64,000 nucleotides of DNA from Panulirus ornatus (taxonomy: Eukaryota; Arthropoda; Malacostraca; Decapoda; Palinuridae), in the NCBI RefSeq assembly GCF_036320965.1, contig NC_092225.1, positions 7,269,002 to 7,333,001 of the forward strand, in the 5' to 3' direction. Within the stretch, counting starts at the first letter, position 1, and each line of letters begins with the position of its first letter. The translations under genes and the position numbers were made by a program. This document shows positions 1-10,680 of this stretch, one piece after another. Below the pieces are notes generated by a model. It was not told where the DNA came from. It did no database searches and saw nothing but the letters and a program-made list of their open reading frames with translations.

Positions 1-839
1 ACTAATGAACAGCCTTCTACAGAATGGGAATAAAAAGAAAGTATCAATGCGATTACAAGCGGAAGAAATAAAAGAAAATGAACGGAGGCTTAACAGCGAA
101 GTTATACAGCCCTAAAGTTGACGAGTGCAGTTCTGATGTACTCCAGTATAACAGATCTCTTGACTTTTTCTTCTTGTGTCGTGAACCCGAAATTCATGAT
201 TTTAAAGCGTTGATAAATAATGAAAATGTTCCTCGTTATAAAAAATCCTGAACATATAATACATGATAGATGCCTATATGTGGAATGTTCGAAAGAAAAA
301 TTTTCGTATACATTAACAATTCATTGCCGAATGTTTACAAGGGCCAAAAAATATAGTGAGAGTGTATCTGGTACTACAAATATTATCAACACCTGACGAA
401 GGTGTAAAAGATCCTTCGATTGATGAATGTATGTTGACCTTGACGACCTTAATGACCCTGGCAGTCGAGAGGTCTAAAGACCAACCAACCGAATGTTTAT
501 TAAAATTGTCATAACTGCAGAGAGCAACGCGTGCCACAAAAATTACAGCAGAAAATTCCCTGCGGGTAGCACAGTAAATTCTGGTGCTATTCTTATGTAC
601 TTACAACGAAATTGTGCCTTAAGGAAGGGCTGGTCCGCAGCTCAGAAAAAATTACGGGTTACGAAGAACTGCTCTTGCAAGATACATGTTATCAAGTGTT
701 GTGTACGATGGAGAGATTTTATGTCTCTGCTCTGAAAGCCAGCAGCCTAAATTTGAAAGAGACAGAAAGAAAAGACAGCTACCTGGGCCAAGGGAATGAG
801 ACTTGGCAGCCACTGAAGTGCTGAGTCACCGCGCAGCCG
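1..839. other. No gene recognised
   Basis: Only short overlapping frames of up to about 80 codons on both strands, none with a recognisable motif. I see no repeat unit, tRNA-like fold or splice-supported exon here. Confidence 0.5.
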
Positions 840-1039
840 TCGCTAACCCTTTCGATACCCTGGCGGGTAATACCGGTGTAATACCACCCTGGTCAGTAGC
901 TGCCTACCAAGCAGACGGTCCTCAGGGCTGATCGGAAAAGATACACCAATCTTTTTTGCGACGAGATCTGCCCTTGAAGAAGTATGCAGTGGCTGTGACT
1001 CTGTTGGTGCGTTTGTGGTCAGGGGTGAGGTAAATAGTT

Positions 1040-1355
1040 GGTAACTTGTTACAAGTGGCCTAATACTTGGAAATGTCATAACACAGCTTGGCCGATCATT
1101 TGTACGATGCTGATCTATCAACATCTAAGTGAAATAGCAGATTCTAGACTTTATGTTTGTTGTAAAGGAAGAATCAGATGTTAATAAATTCCTCCTCTTG
1201 ATACCAAAATGCTAACATGCAAAGATGCCTGTCAAGAACATGTGAAACATGCAAATTACCAAGCTGCCGTTGAGCGACGTTCCGAAGAACCTGGACCAGC
1301 TGTGGCCACACCTCATGGTGATGGGTGGACAGCGGTGGGTATCGGTATGACAGTA
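1040..1355 (-). repeat. Dispersed repeat DR1, copy 1
   Basis: The reverse complement of 1196-1355 matches 5622-5795 over about 170 bp, and a further short match (GTTACCAACT region) lies about 100 bp on in the same order at 1040-1060 and 5815-5825. The two copies are inverted relative to each other. In one frame both can be read with a similar peptide (VLRNVAQRQLGNLH against VLRNVAKRQLGNLH), but the differences include several non-synonymous changes. I do not recognise a protein family, so this is called a dispersed repeat only. Confidence 0.65.
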
Positions 1356-1440
1356 AACTGGGTGGGTGTCCCGGCATATCTCGAGTAAAAAAATAGGTTA
1401 TTCGAGTACATAGTATTTGAATAGTTATTTCCTATTAACT

Positions 1441-1544
1441 AGGCCCATAGCTTAGCGGTAGCATTCCCGCCTGTGGCACAGGGGTCCCGGGTTCGATCCT
1501 GGCTGTTGGAGGTTTGTATGATATACATACATACATACATACAT
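1441..1544 (+). mobile_element. tRNA-derived SINE head with ATAC tail
   Basis: Positions 1441-1513 resemble a tRNA: an A-box-like stretch (TAGCTTAGCGGTAGCA) and a perfect B box (GGTTCGATCC) at normal spacing for an internal Pol III promoter. The acceptor and anticodon stems pair poorly, so it is not a working tRNA; the loop would read GTG. It is followed at 1523-1544 by (ATAC)n, a typical short SINE tail. That tail is the target into which the RTE copy at 1545-3857 inserted. Confidence 0.6.
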
Positions 1545-1746
1545 TTTTTTTTTTTTTTTTTTATACTTTGTCGCTGTCTCCCGCGTTTGCGAGGTAGCGC
1601 AAGGAAACAGACGAAAGAAATGGCCCAATCCCCCCCATACACATGTACATACACACGTCCACACACGCAAATATACATACCTACACAGCTTTCCATGGTT
1701 TACCCCGGACGCTTCACATGCCTTGATTCAATCCACTGACAGCACG

Positions 1747-3417
1747 TCAACCCCTGTATACCACATCGCTCCAATTCACTCTATTCCTTGCCCTCCTTTC
1801 ACCCTCCTGCATGTTCAGGCCCCGATCACACAAAATCCTTTTCACTCCATCTTTCCACCTCCAATTTGGTCTCCCTCTTCTCCTCGTTCCCTCCACCTCC
1901 GACACATATATCCTCTTGGTCAATCTTTCCTCACTCATTCTCTCCATGTGCCCAAACCATTTCAAAACACCCTCTTCTGCTCTCTCAACCACGCTCTTTT
2001 TATTTCCACACATCTCTCTTACCCTTACGTTACTTACTCGATCAAACCACCTCACACCACACATTGTCCTCAAACATCTCATTTCCAGCACATCCATCCT
2101 CCTGCGCACAACTCTATCCATAGCCCACGCCTCGCAACCATACAACATTGCTGGAACTACTATTCCTTCAAACATACCCATTTTTGCTTTCCGGGATAAT
2201 GTTCTCGACTTCCACACATTCTTCAAGGCTCCCAAAATTTTCGCCCCCTCCCCCACCCTATGATCCACTTCCGCTTCCATGGTTCCATCCGCTGACAGAT
2301 CCACTCCCAGATATCTAAAACACTTCACTTCCTCCAGTTTTTCACCATTCAAACTCACCTCCCAATTGACTTGACCCTCAACCCTACTGTACCTAATAAC
2401 CTTGCTCTTATTCACATTTACTCTTAACTTTCTTCTTCCACACACTTTACCAAACTCCGTCACCAGCTTCTGCAGTTTCTCACATGAATCCGCCACCAGC
2501 GCTGTATCATCAGCGAACAACAACTGACTCACTTCCCAAGCTCTCTCATCCCCAACAGACTTCATACTTGCCCCTCTTTCCAAAACTCTTGCATTTACCT
2601 CCCTAACAACCCCATCCATAAACAAATTAAACAACCATGGAGACATCACACACCCCTGCCGCAAACCTACATTCACTGAGAACCAATCACTTTCCTCTCT
2701 TCCTACACGTACACATGCCTTACATCCTCGATAAAAACTTTTCACTGCTTCTAACAACTTGCCTCCCACACCATATATTCTTAATACCTTCCACAGAGCA
2801 TCTCTATCAACTCTATCATATGCCTTCTCCAGATCCATAAATGCTACATACAAATCCATTTGCTTTTCTAAGTATTTCTCACATACATTCTTCAAAGCAA
2901 ACACCTGATCCACACATCCTCTACCACTTCTGAAACCACACTGCTCTTCCCCAATCTGATGCTCTGTACATGCCTTCACCCTCTCAATCAATACCCTCCC
3001 ATATAATTTACCAGGAATACTCAACAAACTTATACCTCTGTAATTTGAGCACTCACTCTTATCCCCTTTGCCTTTGTACAATGGCACTATGCACGCATTC
3101 CGCCACTCCTCAGGCACCTCACCATGAGTCATACATACATTAAATAACCTTACCAACCAGTCAACAATACAGTCACCCCCTTTTTTAATAAATTCCACTG
3201 CAATACCATCCAAACCTGCTGCCTTGCCGGCTTTCATCTTCCGCAAAGCTTTCACTACCTCTTCTCTGTTTACCAAATCATTTTCCCTAACCCTCTCACT
3301 TTGCACACCACCTCGACCCAAACACCCTATATCTGCCATTCTGTCATCAGACACATTCAACAAACCTTCAAAATACTCATTCCATCTCCTTCTCACATCA
3401 CCACTACTTGTTATCAC
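1747..3417 (-). CDS. RT domain of RTE-like element (R1), open, 5'-truncated
   Basis: Reverse transcriptase and C-terminal domain of an APE-type non-LTR retrotransposon, which would copy element RNA at a nicked target. Visible in order: AGLDGI (about 67-72), NYRGISLLS (125-133), GFRSGRGC (161-168), motif [12 protein letters not shown] (193-203, catalytic D195), motif B GLRQGCVMSPWLFN (251-264), motif [10 protein letters not shown] (299-307, D303 and D304). A C-terminal region with YGCEAW and [11 protein letters not shown] follows, of the kind seen in RTE-clade proteins. The frame is open for 556 codons, but the APE and linker are missing in this orientation, so the displayed ATG is internal to the original protein. 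Clade assignment is by memory of RTE/BovB-like proteins and needs a tree. Confidence 0.85.
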   Translation of the reverse strand: MITSSGDVRRRWNEYFEGLLNVSDDRMADIGCLGRGGVQSERVRENDLVNREEVVKALRKMKAGKAAGLDGIAVEFIKKGGDCIVDWLVRLFNVCMTHGEVPEEWRNACIVPLYKGKGDKSECSNYRGISLLSIPGKLYGRVLIERVKACTEHQIGEEQCGFRSGRGCVDQVFALKNVCEKYLEKQMDLYVAFMDLEKAYDRVDRDALWKVLRIYGVGGKLLEAVKSFYRGCKACVRVGREESDWFSVNVGLRQGCVMSPWLFNLFMDGVVREVNARVLERGASMKSVGDERAWEVSQLLFADDTALVADSCEKLQKLVTEFGKVCGRRKLRVNVNKSKVIRYSRVEGQVNWEVSLNGEKLEEVKCFRYLGVDLSADGTMEAEVDHRVGEGAKILGALKNVWKSRTLSRKAKMGMFEGIVVPAMLYGCEAWAMDRVVRRRMDVLEMRCLRTMCGVRWFDRVSNVRVREMCGNKKSVVERAEEGVLKWFGHMERMSEERLTKRIYVSEVEGTRRRGRPNWRWKDGVKRILCDRGLNMQEGERRARNRVNWSDVVYRG

Positions 3418-3434
3418 CTCCCCATTTACGCCCT

Positions 3435-3857
3435 TGGGAAGGAGACCTGTGTGAAGAAGTATCAGGAGAGACTGTGTACAGAATGGAAAAAGGTGAGAAC
3501 AATGGAAGTAAGGGGAGTGGGGGAGGAATGGGATGTATTTAGGGAATCAGTGATGGATTGCGCAAAAGATGCTTGTGGCATGAGAAGAGTGGGAGGTGGG
3601 CTGTTTAGAAAGGGTTGTGAGTGGTGGGATGAAGAAGTAAGAGTATTAGTGAAAGAGAAGAGAGAGGCATTTGGACGATTTTTGCAGGGAAAAAATGCAA
3701 TTGAGTGGGAGAAGTATAAAAGAAAGAGACAGGAGGTCAAGAGAAAGGTGCAAGAGGTGAAAAAAAGGGCAAATGAGAGTTGGGGTGAGAGACTATCAGT
3801 AAATTTTAGGGAGAATAAAAAGATGTTCTGGAAGGAGGTAAATAGGGTGCGTAAGAC
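3435..3857 (+). pseudogene. Inverted APE-RT linker segment of R1
   Basis: Plus-strand sequence coding for the linker between APE and RT (from LGKETCVKKYQERL to KEVNRVRKT), open in the plus frame that ends at 3891. In a full copy this segment lies immediately upstream of the RT part that starts at 3417 on the other strand; about 30 bp of element are missing at the switch. This is the arrangement expected when the second target strand primes internally on the RNA. Confidence 0.85.
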
Positions 3858-3884
3858 ATACATACATACATACATAAATAAATA

Positions 3885-3934
3885 TACTTGATCACGTGCA
3901 AAAATTTTGTTTGAACCTTTCCTATATATATAAA

Positions 3935-3968
<34 letters not shown>

Positions 3969-4396
3969 TTTTTTATACTTTGTCGCTGTCTCCCGCGTTT
4001 GCGAGGTAGCGCAAGGAAACAGACGAAAGAAATGGCCCAACCCCCCCCATATATATATATATATATATATATAGGAAAGGTTCAAACAAAACCCCCCCCC
4101 ATATATATATATATATATAGGAAAGGTTCAAACAAAATTTTTGCACGTGATCAAGTATATTCCTATGAGTCCACGAGGAAAATGAAACACGATAAGTTCC
4201 CAAGTGCACTTTCGTGTAATAATCACATCATCAGGGGAGACACAAGAGAGAAATATAACAGTCAGTTGATATACAACGAAGAGATGTAGCCAGGACGCCA
4301 TTTGGTATACATGTGATTGTCCAAAACAGACAACGAGCGTATCATAAACTTATTGTGTGGACAATGTGGACAATTCACATTCTTGTTCACATAATA

Positions 4397-4402
<6 letters not shown>
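3885..4402. mobile_element. Nested Penelope-like terminal-repeat remnants P1
   Basis: An outer PLE terminus appears three times: inverted at 3885-3925, direct at 4074-4092, and direct at 4118 onward, where it continues as a solo terminal repeat to 4402. The pieces are separated by (TA)n and by the RTE tail at 3951-4048. The 4118-4402 copy has the block shared by all PLE repeats here (GAAACACGATAAGTTCCC). It ends in a small inverted repeat, 4345-4364 against 4383-4402 (about 18 of 20 matching). Confidence 0.7.
3951..4048 (-). mobile_element. RTE-like 3' tail fragment R2
   Basis: Only the last roughly 75 bp of the short-subfamily 3' UTR (CCCGCGTTTGCGAGGTAGCG core) and a T-run of 24 at 3951-3974 remain. 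It is bounded by (TA)n on both sides, so it is an extremely 5'-truncated insertion. Confidence 0.85.

Positions 4403-4463
<61 letters not shown>
4403..4463. repeat. (TA)n microsatellite
   Basis: Uninterrupted TA array directly adjoining the end of the PLE repeat P1. Confidence 0.95.
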
Positions 4464-4468
<5 letters not shown>

Positions 4469-5340
4469 AGCGTGAGATTGCTATTCTTTAAGTATTCAGT
4501 TTGCCATCCTGTGTAAGCTATACCACAAAAGGAAGTACACTGGGGAAATTCCTATAAAAATTTTCTTTTTCTGAAATCATTTGTAATCATACACACATAA
4601 ATATGTGGTGGAAAACACAACGTACTTCGTGGAAAATAAGAAAAACTACATTACTATAGTGTCATTTATGTCATCCCTACCGTCAGTTTACACTAACTAT
4701 CGTTACAACACATATTACGTTACGCTAATTCAACGATAATTAACAAAATCTTTCCATGCCAAAGCTTAACTGGCTCAATACTAGTTTTCAATACGAATAC
4801 GACAGAGAAAACGCGTGAACGTATCATAATGTAATTCATGCAAATATTTGTTTCTACGTAAAAAGATTAGTTTTTAGATGTTTTCATTCTAAAAGGCGGT
4901 GAATAACCATTAAGTTTCAGCGCTTTGTAGATTCAACAAAATCGAATTAATGAAAAACTGTGAGAATGGTATACATAGGATGGGATTATTGATTACAAAA
5001 TATCAAATGATTATATCATGCAACAATAAACATGGTAAAACCTGGAAAGTCGAATCATTAATCGTTGTCACCTATAAAGACAACTTTAGAAAAAATGCCA
5101 AATGGCGAATCTAGCATGCGCAACAAATCAACTCATTAATTACATCCTTTTAATATGACGGCTTTCAGGTCAACCATTAAGAGGTACGAAAATGTTTATA
5201 AGTAAAGCAATTTTGTCAAGCTTTTCCATGCATTTGCGTATTCCTCTTGCAGAGTGAGAGCCGCTACACACGCTGAGTGTTCCACTCAGTCGTAACAGTT
5301 TGGCATGTATGATTAAACCGCCCAGTTAACTTTTCATTCA
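4464..5340. other. No gene recognised
   Basis: AT-rich sequence with no open frame over 60 codons and no repeat unit that I can see. Confidence 0.5.
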
Positions 5341-5621
5341 CACGTTCAGGTTTAACTGTGCAGTTCTGGCCTGCACGGTTAAAACTAAGTGAAAACCTGA
5401 GGGAGTGTAGCGGCCCTTTGCTTACACTCAGAAAGAATCCTCCTCAGACAACAGGTCTTCCTCACCCATGTCAGCAAGCATTGTTCTGTTTCCACATTCC
5501 TCCAGAATACAAGCACAAGCACCACATGGTGGTCTCTATATGGGTAACGTTCTCTGATGTATCTCGCATTTGTAACTGACAGTCCAGCAAAGTCCGTGGT
5601 GCTGCGGGAATCTATCCAGCG

Positions 5622-5840
5622 CACTGTCATACCGATACCCAACACCGTCCACCCATCGCTGTGAGGTGTGGCCACGGCTGGTCAAGGTTCTACGGAACGT
5701 CGCTAAACGGCAGCTTGGTAATCTGCACGGATCACGTGCTTATTATGAGAGGCATCTTTGCATGGTGGTAATATGGCAGGGTTGGAGAAACCACACATCG
5801 AGAAGTGTAACTTGTTACCAACTGGTTATTTGTGACAAGT
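5622..5840 (+). repeat. Dispersed repeat DR1, copy 2
   Basis: Inverted partner of 1040-1355. The strongest similarity is 5622-5795, including GGAACGTCGCT and CGGCAGCTTGGTAAT blocks. An open frame (5666-6010) starts inside it but runs on into unrelated sequence, and I do not accept it as a gene. Confidence 0.65.
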
Positions 5841-6970
5841 CATGCAATCCACAAACTGCTGCCTCACCTTCAGGTCATATATTACCATCAACTGTATCAC
5901 GACACCACCAATTTCTGGGTCACCTCCAACACAAGTTTCTATCATTTTGTCTTAACCTCTTCCCACAAATGCACCTACAGAGCGCCAGCCACCGAATGTA
6001 TAATATTTAACTAGACCTCCAAATCCAGCTGTAGACTAAAGTACCTGGGTGCCACTACAACCTCTATCACCATTACGATCTACATCGCATAGTGCTTGAT
6101 CATCAGCACAGTAGTGCACACCTCAACATCTGCTTCTATACACCTCTCCAAGTCTCTATTCCCCCTCCCCCCCCACACACACACATCTTTTCTGAAGTTA
6201 ATTTTCATTTCTATTTCCCTGTCAGTAGGCAACTTCGATGAGATTCTGTTACGTCCTGACTCCATCGCTCAAATCGCGACAACCTTCGTCACAGCTGACA
6301 TCAAAAGAGCCATCTGAACCAGAGAGGCCTTCTGGTGTGACGTCACTAGGCGAGCGCTTTGACGTAGATCTAATCAAAGCTCGGACGCAAGTGGCCAAAT
6401 ACGAACACGTTTATACTCAACGATGTTGCAAGATGATGGCTATAACGATGAGGCAAGGTCTTCAAAATTTCACTAGCGAAATATCCTAGTCTAAGGCCTT
6501 AGAAAACTGTTCCATTACACTTTGGAATACTGAAAAATGGCATCTTGACAGAAGAGTGATGCATAAATTCTATCATCTCCCCCTCTCATTTCCTCGTCTG
6601 TTTGTCCCCTTGGTCCGTTTCCTTCTAGAATTAGTTCTTTTTTTTTATGAAAGAAAACGCCATCAGAACATCCGTGTTTATTTGGAAAAAACTGCCGACA
6701 CATTACTCTCATCGTCATGGATCGATGATATATGAATATAAATACGGTTTTGAAGGCAAATTAAAAATACATACATATATGTTTAAATGAGGTATTGGAA
6801 AAGGCCTTTCATGTTGCGATTAAAAAAAAATAATACCGTTAATTTCAAACCCACATTTTCCCCGAGATTAATTCAAAAGCCCTCACCACTCTGATGGATT
6901 TGTAATAACGTAACGTACTGATAAAATCATAGCTTTTGAACATGCGCTCCGCGGAAAAGTATCGATATCC
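5841..6970. other. No gene recognised
   Basis: Contains a C-rich/AC-rich stretch at 6164-6184 and a T-run at 6638-6646. The longest frames (about 60-80 codons) overlap on both strands and carry no motif. Confidence 0.45.
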
Positions 6971-7084
6971 AATATGGCAACGTATCTGATGAAAGGGGGG
7001 AAAAAAAGGTATTTCAACGCAGAGTTTACCTATGTAAGGGGTAAAGACCGTTTTCTTTTATTTACAACACTTTCCTGCTTTCCT

Positions 7085-7445
7085 TTACCACTACACTTAT
7101 TAACACCACTACACCTGATGGTTAACCACTACTCTTGCTGGTTAACACCTTACAAATGCTGGCTTATGTCACTACACTTTTTTATCAACACCACTGCATT
7201 AGTTGGTTACGACTACTTCACTTGCTTCTTAACACCACTACACTTGCTGGTTATCACCACTACAGATGCTGGTCAGTACCACTACACTTGCTGGTTACCA
7301 CTACACTTGCTGGTTAACACTACTAGACTGCCTTGACAACACTTAACGTGCTGTTAATACCACTAGGCATGTTGGTTAACACCAAAATACTTTCTGGGTA
7401 ACACTACCACACTTGATGGTTAACACCACCACACTCTGATTAGCA
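7085..7445 (+). repeat. Degenerate minisatellite, about 21-23 bp unit
   Basis: Irregular tandem copies around the motif ACTACACTTGCTGGTTAAC. The unit shares the ACTACAC-TGCT core with the 30-bp minisatellite that follows at 7610, so the two may be one evolving array. Confidence 0.7.
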
Positions 7446-7609
7446 CCATTAGAAATGTTCTCAAGATACGAGCTTACAACCGAACTACTTCCCTGATTAT
7501 CATAGTAATGCCATGCTGCTATATCTGCTTGTTTCGATTATCTTAATACTACATCTGCTTCAAAGTATACCCTTCCACTTTTCCTTTTTGTTTATAATAC
7601 CTTGCCACC

Positions 7610-9290
7610 AACACCTGGTTGTTTAAAACATTTTCTACTATACCTGTCAAATATGAATCATCGTACATGTGTTTGTTTATAATACTACTACACCTGCTTG
7701 TTTATAATACCTTACTACTACACCTGCTTGTTTATGATACCTTACTACTACACCTGCTTGTTTATAATACCTTACTACTACATCTGCTTGTTTATAATAC
7801 CTTACTACTACACCTGCTTGTTTATGATACCTTACTACTACACCTGCTTGTTTATAATACCTTACTACTACATCTGCTTGTTTATGATACCTTACTACTA
7901 CATCTGCTTGTTTATGATACCTTACTACTACACCTGCTTGTTTATAGTACCTTACTACTACATCTGCTTGTTTATGATACCTTACTACTACACCTGCTTG
8001 TTTATAGTACCTTACTACTACATCTGCTTGTTTATGATACCTTACTACTACACCTGCTTGTTTATAGTACCTTACTACTACATCTGCTTGTTTATGATAC
8101 CTTACTACTACACCTGCTTGTTTATAGTACCTTACTACTACATCTGCTTGTTTATAATACCTTACTACTACATCTGCTTGTTTATAGTACCATGCTACTG
8201 CACCTGCTCGTTTATAATAACATGCTAATTCATCTGCTTTTTTTTCAATATAATATCTTCTATTATACCTGCCAATTAAGAATCTTACTACTACATGTGT
8301 TTGTTTATAATTCTTTACCACTACACCTGCTTGTCTACTGTACCTTACACCTACACCTACTTGCTTATAGTACCTTGCCACTACACCTGCTTGATATAAT
8401 AACGTGCCACTACACCTGCTTGTTTGCAATACCTTGCTACTACACTTGCTTGTCTGTAATAATTTACTACTAAACTTGCTTGTTTACAAAACCTAGCTAC
8501 AACAACTGCTTGTTTATAATATCTTGCTATTACACCTGCTTGTTTATAACACACTGCTACTACCCCTGCTTGTTTATAATACCTTACTATCATACCTGCT
8601 TGTTTATAATACCTTACTACTACACCTGTTTGTTCATGATACCTTACTACGATACCTGCTTGTTTATAATATCTTGCTACTACACCTGCTTGTTTATAAC
8701 ACTTTGCTACTACCCCTCCTTGTTTATAATACCTTGCTACATCTACTTGTCTATAATACCTTACTACACATAACTTTGTATTGCCTTACCACTACACCTG
8801 CCTGTAATTATACCTTGCTATTACACCTGCTTGTATATAACACCTTGCAACTACACATGCACCTGCTTGTTTATAACACCTTACAATTACACCTCTTGTT
8901 TATAATACCTTGCAACTACACATACTTGATTGTAATGTCTTGCCTCTACACCTGCTTAGTTTATAGCACCTAGCTATTACACAAGTCTATAATACCTTGT
9001 TATAATATTTGCTTGTCTATAATACCTTGCTACTACACCTACTTGTTTACAATACCTTGCTACTACACGTGCATCTGCTTGTTTATAATACCTTGCTACT
9101 ACACGTGCATCTGCTTGTTTATAATACCTTGCTACTACACGTGCATCTGCTTGTTTACAATACCTTATTACAACACCTGCTTGTTCATAATCATTTACTA
9201 CTACCCCTGCTTGTTTATTGTATCTTATTACATCTACCTGTTAATGATACCTTGTTACTATACCTGCTTGTTTATCAACTCTATAAAACT
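7610..9290 (+). repeat. 30-bp minisatellite with 60-bp higher-order phase
   Basis: Unit ATACCTTACTACTACACCTG plus CTTGTTTATA, 30 bp. From about 7680 to 8215 the copies are nearly exact (about 18 units); beyond that they decay to about 9290. Between 7921 and 8160 units alternate in pairs (GTAC/CATC then GATAC/CACC variants), making a 60-bp higher-order repeat. Because 30 is divisible by three, frames stay open for up to 284 codons on the plus strand and 250 on the minus strand, giving monotonous peptides such as LLLHLLVYNT. I regard these as a by-product of the repeat. Confidence 0.95.
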
Positions 9291-9339
9291 CCATAAAATG
9301 ATTTCTTTGCTAACGTAAGGGATTTATCAATGAAAGATC

Positions 9340-10203
9340 TAGGGTACTTTAACTTAGATCCAATAGAATATATCTTCTCAAACTCATCATCAATAAACTC
9401 TGGACTGCAAATCATTTTATAGAGTTAAACCCAAACCTCCCATTGACACCAAGAATCTTTCAGTACTCCCTTTTGATAATAATTTTGCTTTACTTCCCAT
9501 GTTTCTTAAATCCTTTAATGTAAATGTTGCCTTCCTATGTTGCTTAAATCCTTTAATGTAAATGTTGCCTTCAGCAACAATAATATTATAAAGAATATCT
9601 TAATCAGGAACTCATCAGAAGATTCTCCTGGATGCATCTATTAAGTGCCATGTAGAAATTGTGATAAGTTTTATGTTGGTCAGGCTGGTAAGGATCTTTC
9701 TGTTAGACTTAAACAACATAAATATAGTATAAGAATAGGACAAGAATCAAAAGTCTTGTTTAATCATGTTAAAAACTATGATCATTTGTACTGACTGGAG
9801 TAATGCCATCTCAGTTATTAACTCATTTATTAACTCGGTTATTAACTCAGTTATAAAATCATTGAATCTTTTATCATTTAATACATAAAGAATTATAACC
9901 TTAATATTAGCGGAGGTCTATACAAAATGGACAACTTTACTGTTGATAAAATTTGTAAACAATTTACCTTCTTGTCCATATAATAACTATGGTACGCTCG
10001 TTGTCTGTCTTGGACACTCACTTGTTTATTAGATAACGTCCTAGCTAAGTTTCTTCGTTGTATATCAACTGACAGTTGTATTTCTTTTTTGCATCTCCCG
10101 ATATGTAATTATTACACTTACACGAAAGTGCACTTGGGAACTTAGCGTTTCATTTTCCCCGTGGACTCATAGGAATATAATCACGCGCAAAATTGTGATT
10201 CTT

Positions 10204-10208
<5 letters not shown>
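9340..10208 (+). mobile_element. Decayed Penelope-like element P2
   Basis: Decayed coding region (about 9440-9960) followed by a terminal repeat (about 9965-10208). Conceptual translation across stops shows AFSNNNIIKNILIRNS, then a GIY-YIG-like core with CDKFYVGQAGKDLSVRLKQHK, closely related to the ORF at 31020-31463. A 30-bp stretch is tandemly duplicated at 9505-9534 and 9543-9572. The terminal repeat ends with the GCGCAAAATTGTGA block and then (TA)n. Confidence 0.75.

Positions 10209-10275
<67 letters not shown>
10209..10275. repeat. (TA)n microsatellite
   Basis: TA array at the outer end of the PLE repeat P2. Confidence 0.95.
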
Positions 10276-10277
<2 letters not shown>

Positions 10278-10584
10278 TCATATATGCTACTTTTATGTAC
10301 CATAAAAAGAGCTTTATGCGGGACTGCGTTTTAAGAGGGGCGGGTTCACACCCAATGGTACTTTATACATCACTGGCTCATTATTTTCGCTTATCTCGTT
10401 ATTTAGTCATGCCATGTCACTACTTCAAACCACAAGTCACTTTTTTCCGAGTACGAACTGGCAACAATTACAGTTCTCCCCAACAAAATAATAAATATCT
10501 TTCATCACAAACTCGAAGAGAGTTTCTCATTTTGAAGATATTGGATTTTTCTTTTTTATGACTGCATATTTTCACATTCACAGA

Positions 10585-10680
10585 ACTTATACCTCTGCAT
10601 CTGCCTGCCAGGCACCTAACTCCCCTGCACCTGCCTGCCAGGCAACTTACTGCCCTGCATCTGCCTGCCAGGCATTATCA
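10585..10680 (+). repeat. Short tandem repeat, about 33 bp x 3
   Basis: Three copies of a unit containing CTGCCTGCCAGGCA, each preceded by CTGCA(T/C). The unit itself contains the near-palindrome TGCCTGCCAGGCA. Confidence 0.8.

Larger units (their letters stand above)
1545..3857 (-). mobile_element. RTE-like retrotransposon R1, 5'-inverted
   Basis: Minus-strand non-LTR retrotransposon. The A-tail appears as T's at 1545-1562, a short 3' UTR follows to 1746, the RT frame spans 1747-3417, and the 5' part (3435-3857) lies in the opposite orientation. It sits inside an (ATAC)n array: 1523-1544 on one side and 3856-3876 on the other, giving a candidate target-site duplication of about 20 bp. Order and orientation fit a twin-priming insertion. 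The 3' UTR belongs to the short subfamily (about 200 bp). Confidence 0.9.

Noticed and set aside
1441..1513. Functional tRNA gene (His-like anticodon loop GTG)
   Set aside because: Acceptor and anticodon stems do not pair; only the A and B boxes are good. Called a SINE head instead.
1788..2123. Recurrent 111-codon and 150-codon frames antisense to the RT ([11 protein letters not shown] and MFRPRSHK types) at several RTE copies
   Set aside because: They are shadows of the RT C-terminal coding strand; they recur only because the element recurs.
7619..8473. 284-codon frame of LLLHLLVYNT repeats
   Set aside because: The 30-bp period keeps several frames open on both strands at once; no start context, domain or end outside the array.
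7610..9290. CRISPR-like regular repeats
   Set aside because: Units are contiguous without unique spacers and the genome is eukaryotic; it is a minisatellite.
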